Source: Devosia sp. YIM 151766
Lineage (GTDB): Bacteria > Pseudomonadota > Alphaproteobacteria > Rhizobiales > Devosiaceae
Length of the DNA: 64,000 bases
NCBI RefSeq assembly: GCF_030285925.1
Contig: NZ_CP127251.1
Span: 2,775,001-2,839,000, forward strand
Reading direction: 5' to 3'
Shown piece after piece: positions 59,785 to 64,000 of this stretch. The position numbers and the translations under genes are program-made. Positions within the stretch are counted from its first letter, which is position 1. Each line of letters starts with the position of its first letter. The notes beneath the pieces are model-generated. The model made no database searches. It saw only the letters and a list, made by a program, of their open reading frames with translations, and was not told the DNA's origin.

Positions 59785-60693
59785 ATGACAACTTCATACT
59801 CTAACGGGTCGCTGGTTCGGGATGACGCCTGGTTCGGCTTCAAAATGAGTTCAGTGGCGGCCTTCATGATGGCCGCCCTGCTGGTAATCCCCTCGGCGCT
59901 TACGGTGATCTACAGCCTGCACAATGTGCCGGCCAATGGTTCGAGCTTCGGCGAATTCGTCGGGTTCAGGAATTACGAGATCATCTTCACCAGCAGCGTC
60001 TTCTGGCGCTCGGTCTGGGTGACGCTGGTCTTCTCGGTCGGGTTCGTGGTCCTCTCGACCGTGATCGGCTTCGCCATGGCGCTGCTGCTCAACCAGAATT
60101 TCTTCGGCCGCGGTGTGGCCCGCGCCCTGTTGATCATTCCATGGGCCACGCCCTGGCTGGTGATCGGCATCCTCTGGAAATGGTATGCCGACGGCAGCGT
60201 TGGCGGCCTGAATGCCCTGCTGGTCGGCTTGGGGCTCACCAGCGAATACAAGAATTTCCTCGCCGACCCGAACACGGCCCTGTTCATCGCCATCATCGCG
60301 GCGGTGTGGCGTCAGGCCAGCTTTGCCGGCATCCTGCTGCTCGCGGGATTGCAGACGCTGCCCAGCGAGCTCTATGAAGCCGCCGAGCTCGATGGCGCCA
60401 ATTGGCTGCAACGTCTGCAAAACGTCACCATTCCCTGGCTTCGGCCGGTGCTGATCACGGTAACCGTGCTCAACATCATCTATGCCTTCCTGCAATTCGA
60501 CGTGATCTTTGCCATGACCCAGGGCGGTCCGGGCGATGCCACGCAGGTGCTCTCCGTCCTGATCTATCGCCAGCTCTTCGTGGTGACCCAGATCGGCCTC
60601 GGTTCCGCCCTGGCCGTGGTGCTCGGCGTCGCGGCGCTCATCGGCGGCCTCGTGACCGTCAAGCTGCTCTATCGTGGGGAATCGGCGACATGA
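59785..60693 (+). CDS. ABC transporter permease (MalF/UgpA-type)
   Basis: This 302-residue inner-membrane permease has about six transmembrane helices and the EAA loop that docks the ATPase (YEAAELDGANWLQRLQNVTIP). The stop overlaps the start of the second permease by ATGA (60690-60693). Confidence 0.93.
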   Translation: MTTSYSNGSLVRDDAWFGFKMSSVAAFMMAALLVIPSALTVIYSLHNVPANGSSFGEFVGFRNYEIIFTSSVFWRSVWVTLVFSVGFVVLSTVIGFAMALLLNQNFFGRGVARALLIIPWATPWLVIGILWKWYADGSVGGLNALLVGLGLTSEYKNFLADPNTALFIAIIAAVWRQASFAGILLLAGLQTLPSELYEAAELDGANWLQRLQNVTIPWLRPVLITVTVLNIIYAFLQFDVIFAMTQGGPGDATQVLSVLIYRQLFVVTQIGLGSALAVVLGVAALIGGLVTVKLLYRGESAT

Positions 60694-61589
60694 CCATTCG
60701 CTCCTTGTTCTTCGGCAAGCCGGGCGGGCGCGGCTCGCGCAGTCTGGCCCAGTCGATCGCGCTCTATGGCGCGCTGATCGTCTTCGCGCTGTGGATCCTG
60801 CTGCCGGTCTGGTATCTCGTCGTCTCCAGCCTGATCACGCCGCAGCAGCTCGGTTCGCGCTCGTTCAGCTTCTTCCCGAGCTCGATCACCTTCGACAATT
60901 ATCTGTCCGTGCTGACCGGCAGCACCGGCGGGGCGGGTTTCGGCAGCACGGATGTGGGCGCCCGCCTCTTGCCGGCAATCGGGCAGAGCTTCTTCGTGTC
61001 TGCCGTTCTGGTGGTGCTCAACCTGCTCGTTGCCGGCAGCGCCGCCTACGCCTTGTCGCGCTATCCCTTCCCCGGCTCGCGCCAGTTCGAGCTGGCGGTG
61101 ATCGCCACCCGCGTCGTCCCCGCCATCGCCATTATCGGTCCGTTCTTCGTGGCGTTCCGGGTGATCGGGGTGCTCAACTCCCCCTGGGCGCTGATCATCA
61201 GCTACAACGTCTTCACCTTGCCGCTGGCGATCATGATCCTCAAAAACTACTTCGATCAGATGCCCCGCGAGATCGAGGAGGCCGCCAAGATCGATGGCGC
61301 CGGACGGCTGCTGACGCTCTGGATCATCATCCTGCCCATCGCCAAGCCGGGCCTGGTGGCCGCTGGCGTGCTGATCTTCCTCGAAGCCTGGAGCGAATTC
61401 TTCTATTCGCTGGTCCTCACCAACCAGCTCACCGTTCCGCCGCTGCTGGCCGGTTTCCAGTCGGTGCAGCAATTCAACTGGAATGCCCTGGCCGCCGCGA
61501 CCGTGATGTCGATGCTGCCGCCCGTCCTCCTGGTCATGATCTTCCAGCGCAATGTCGTGGGCTCGCTCACCGCCGGGGTCGGCAAATGA
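60690..61589 (+). CDS. ABC transporter permease (MalG/UgpE-type)
   Basis: This 299-residue partner permease has the EAA loop IEEAAKIDGAGRLLTLWIIILP and six helices. The ATG at 60690 overlaps the previous stop, and its own stop overlaps the next start (61586-61589), so the genes from here on are translationally coupled. Confidence 0.93.
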   Translation: MTIRSLFFGKPGGRGSRSLAQSIALYGALIVFALWILLPVWYLVVSSLITPQQLGSRSFSFFPSSITFDNYLSVLTGSTGGAGFGSTDVGARLLPAIGQSFFVSAVLVVLNLLVAGSAAYALSRYPFPGSRQFELAVIATRVVPAIAIIGPFFVAFRVIGVLNSPWALIISYNVFTLPLAIMILKNYFDQMPREIEEAAKIDGAGRLLTLWIIILPIAKPGLVAAGVLIFLEAWSEFFYSLVLTNQLTVPPLLAGFQSVQQFNWNALAAATVMSMLPPVLLVMIFQRNVVGSLTAGVGK

Positions 61590-62635
61590 GCCCGATCAAG
61601 GCTGCTGTCCTCAGCGCCGGCGCATGGTCCCAATCGAGCCATCTGCCCGCCCTGGCCGCCGATACGGACGTGGACATCATCTCGGTGACCAGCCCGGATG
61701 GTGCGAGTGCCGAAAAATCGGCCGCCACCTTCGGGGCGGCGCACTGGTCGACGGATTGGCGCGAGGCGCTGGCCCGCGCGCCGGATATCGTCGTCGTGTC
61801 CTCGCCGCCCGTGGCGCATGAGGAGATGGTGATCGGCGCGCTCCAGGCCGGCGCCCATGTGCTGGTCGAAAAGCCGTTCGCGCTCGATGCGGCCTCGGCG
61901 ATACGCATGCGCAATGCGGCGCTGGCCGCCGGGCGGCACTTGCTGATCGGCTTCGGCTGGCCCGCCGCGCCGATCTTCGCCAAGGCGCGCGCCCTGGTCG
62001 AGGCAGGCGAAATCGGCACGGTCGAACACCTCACCTTCCATCTGGCGGTGAATACCCGGGCGCTGCTCTCCGGCGGCACCGATGGCGGCTGGGGCGGAGA
62101 GGAGGCGTCGAATGTCGCAACCTATACCGATCCGCGCATTTCCGCCGGCGGTTCCGTGGCCGTTTCCATGTCGCATCAGCTCGGCCTGCTCGAATGGCTG
62201 ACCGGCGATGAAATCGTCGCGGTTCAGGCCAGCACGTTCCCGGTCGGAGCCCCGATCGACCTGCATGCCAGCGTCAATGCCGAGCTCAGGGGCGGCGGCT
62301 CCGCCGCGATCTCCAGCGCCTCGACCCATCCCTATCTGGCGCGGCCGCAATGGCATCTGGCGCTGTATGGCAATCAGGGACAGCTCTGGCTGGATTCGAT
62401 CGCCGATCATCTCCGGCTGGTCCGCGCCAATGGCGAGATCGTCACCTTCGAAGCGCCGGCAGCCTCCGGTGTCTATGACGCCGGTGCCCCGACCAAGGCG
62501 CTGATCGCCTGTGCCCGGGGGGCGGACGCACCCGCCGGGCTCAACGCTCACCTCGCGACCCGAGTGGTGGCCGTCACCGATGCAATCTACGAAAGCGCCC
62601 GCAGCGGCGGCAAACTCCGGATAGACATTCCATGA
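61586..62635 (+). CDS. Gfo/Idh/MocA family oxidoreductase
   Basis: This 349-residue NAD(P)-dependent oxidoreductase has an N-terminal Rossmann fold (AAVLSAGAWSQSSHLPAL; the usual GxGxxG is partly degenerate), then VVSSPPVAHEEM and the catalytic-region VEKPFALD. The C-terminal domain binds the substrate. Family members usually oxidise or reduce sugars, polyols or amino-sugar derivatives. It overlaps both neighbours by 4 bases. Confidence 0.9.
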   Translation: MSPIKAAVLSAGAWSQSSHLPALAADTDVDIISVTSPDGASAEKSAATFGAAHWSTDWREALARAPDIVVVSSPPVAHEEMVIGALQAGAHVLVEKPFALDAASAIRMRNAALAAGRHLLIGFGWPAAPIFAKARALVEAGEIGTVEHLTFHLAVNTRALLSGGTDGGWGGEEASNVATYTDPRISAGGSVAVSMSHQLGLLEWLTGDEIVAVQASTFPVGAPIDLHASVNAELRGGGSAAISSASTHPYLARPQWHLALYGNQGQLWLDSIADHLRLVRANGEIVTFEAPAASGVYDAGAPTKALIACARGADAPAGLNAHLATRVVAVTDAIYESARSGGKLRIDIP

Positions 62636-64000
62636 CTACCAGCATCCTGTTCTCGGGCGGCACCATCGTCGATGGTCGCGGCACGCCACCCCGCCGTGGC
62701 GACGTGCTGGTCCAAGGCGACAAGATCACGCGCGTAACCGACGGGGCCGAAGCCATTTCGGCCGACCGGGTGATCGATATTTCGGGCCTGACCATCGCGC
62801 CCGGCTTCATCGACATGCATACCCATTCCGACCTGCAGATCCTGTGCAATCCCGACCACACCGCCAAGCTCTCCCAGGGGGTGACGACCGAGGTTCTGGG
62901 CCAGGACGGCCTGTCCTATGCGCCGGTCAACGATGCGACCCTGGCCGAATTGCGGTCGCAGCTCAAAGGCTGGAACGACGATCCGCCGGGCTTCGACTGG
63001 AACTGGCGCAGCGTGGGCGAATATCTCGCGCGCCTGGACGGCCGCACCGCCACCAATTGCGCCTATCTCGTGCCCCATGGCAATCTGCGCATGATGGTGA
63101 TGGGCAATGCCGACCGGCTGGCGACGCCCGATGAGCTGGAGGAAATGAAGGCGCTGCTGCGCCAGGCGATGGAAGAGGGCGGCGTGGGACTTTCCACCGG
63201 CCTCACTTACGTGCCGGCCATGTATTCGGACACGGACGAATTGGTGGCCCTGTGCGAGGTCGTGGCGGAATATGGCGGATTTTACTGTCCGCATCACCGC
63301 AATTACGGCGCCGACGCCATGGGCGGTTATCGCGAGTGCTTCGAGATCGCCCGCCGCGCCGGCGTGGCGCTGCATCTGGCCCATTGCCATCTGAGCTTCG
63401 ACTGCAATCGGGGAAAGCTGCCGGCGCTCATTTCCATGATCGATACGGCCATCGCCGAAGGTGTCGATGTCAGTTTCGACAGCTATCCCTACCTGGCCGG
63501 CATGACCACCTTGCTGTCGCAATTGCCGAGCTGGGCGCTGGAAGGCAGCGGCGACGAGCAATTGGCCCGGCTGCGCGATCCGGCGACGCGCGCGCGCATC
63601 ATCGATGCCCTCGATGTCTCGGGGTCGGACGGCCACCAGGGCCTGACGGTCAATTGGCATGGCGTGCACATTGCAGGCGTACCGGGTGCGCCCGAACTCG
63701 AATGGCTGATGGAGGACAATCTGGCGGCCTGCGCCGCCAAGGTCGGCAAGCAGCCCGCCGAACTGGCACTCGACATCCTTTTGGCGACCGATCGCGCCGC
63801 GCCCTGCGTGTTCTTCATCGGCATCGAAGCCCATATCCGCGAATTGATGCAGCACCCGGTCCATACGGTGGGCAGCGATGGCATCCTGGTCGGGGATCGC
63901 CCGCATCCGCGCAGCTGGGGCACGTTCCCCCGCATGCTCGAAACCTATGTGCGCAACGAGAAAGTGCTGACGCTGTCCGAATGCATCCGGCACATGACCA
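62632..64000 (+). CDS. N-acyl-D-amino-acid deacylase (D-aminoacylase) family amidohydrolase, 3' end outside window
   Basis: This amidohydrolase begins MTTSILFSGGTIVDGRG and runs off the window after about 456 codons. Metal ligands H63 and H65 are in HTHSD. YCPHHRNYGAD and LHLAHCHLS correspond to the family's later ligand segments. GSDGILVGD and HPRSWGTFPRMLETYV are strongly typical of D-aminoacylases and dihydroorotase-like relatives. The enzymes release D-amino acids from N-acyl forms. The ATG overlaps the upstream stop (62632-62635), so it belongs to the transporter operon. Confidence 0.88.
   Translation, partial: MTTSILFSGGTIVDGRGTPPRRGDVLVQGDKITRVTDGAEAISADRVIDISGLTIAPGFIDMHTHSDLQILCNPDHTAKLSQGVTTEVLGQDGLSYAPVNDATLAELRSQLKGWNDDPPGFDWNWRSVGEYLARLDGRTATNCAYLVPHGNLRMMVMGNADRLATPDELEEMKALLRQAMEEGGVGLSTGLTYVPAMYSDTDELVALCEVVAEYGGFYCPHHRNYGADAMGGYRECFEIARRAGVALHLAHCHLSFDCNRGKLPALISMIDTAIAEGVDVSFDSYPYLAGMTTLLSQLPSWALEGSGDEQLARLRDPATRARIIDALDVSGSDGHQGLTVNWHGVHIAGVPGAPELEWLMEDNLAACAAKVGKQPAELALDILLATDRAAPCVFFIGIEAHIRELMQHPVHTVGSDGILVGDRPHPRSWGTFPRMLETYVRNEKVLTLSECIRHMT

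Overview
The window reads as a chromosomal segment of a GC-rich alphaproteobacterium of the order Hyphomicrobiales, probably close to Devosia or a related Devosiaceae genus. The evidence is the order-typical gene content: CarD, DUF4167, DUF3108 and DUF1178 proteins, the aerobic cobaltochelatase pair cobS/cobT, a SUV3/MgpS-type helicase, secA next to a parvulin and argJ-mutT, and xerD beside accA and aroKB. The genus is inferred. I found no rRNA, tRNA, phage, insertion sequence or CRISPR array.

Region 1 (1-11.8 kb): the 3' part of an M23 peptidase, a VOC protein and clpB are followed by three consecutive methyl-accepting chemotaxis proteins on the + strand. Two are membrane-anchored. The third is a soluble PAS-PAS receptor whose 3' end appears frameshifted. 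Region 2 (11.7-25.5 kb) holds mainly cell-envelope and housekeeping genes: dsbB, a DUF72 protein, a nuclease-fold protein, an M48 lipoprotein, mutT-argJ, secA, a periplasmic parvulin, an L,D-transpeptidase lipoprotein, accA and xerD. Region 3 (25.6-34.8 kb) carries aroK-aroB, a DUF378 protein, bolA, a J-domain protein, cobS, cobT, a phytase-like protein, a YhhQ transporter, rpmB and a DUF3108 protein.

Region 4 (34.8-45 kb) opens with an 845-base gene-free stretch that contains two related hairpin modules with compensatory stem changes. It then has the helicase, an S4 protein, fdxA, and carD behind a leader with a promoter and an internal terminator. A methyltransferase, comF, grxC, a nitrilase-fold hydrolase, a DUF1178 protein and an orphan siderophore-type binding protein follow. 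Region 5 (45-55.5 kb) has ilvD with an 18-base perfect palindrome upstream, an outer-membrane protein, ubiG, lysC, ptsP, prfA-prmC (prmC apparently starting at CTG) and a DUF4167 protein.

Region 6 (55.5-64 kb) begins with a cluster of intergenic palindromic repeats. It continues as one tightly packed operon: short-chain dehydrogenase, ABC ATPase, RidA, solute-binding protein, two permeases, Gfo/Idh/MocA oxidoreductase and an N-acyl-D-amino-acid deacylase cut by the window edge. This looks like a complete uptake and catabolism unit for an unidentified N-acylated or D-amino compound, and it is the best candidate here for an undescribed pathway. The hairpin modules before the helicase and the carD leader are the best candidates for undescribed regulation.
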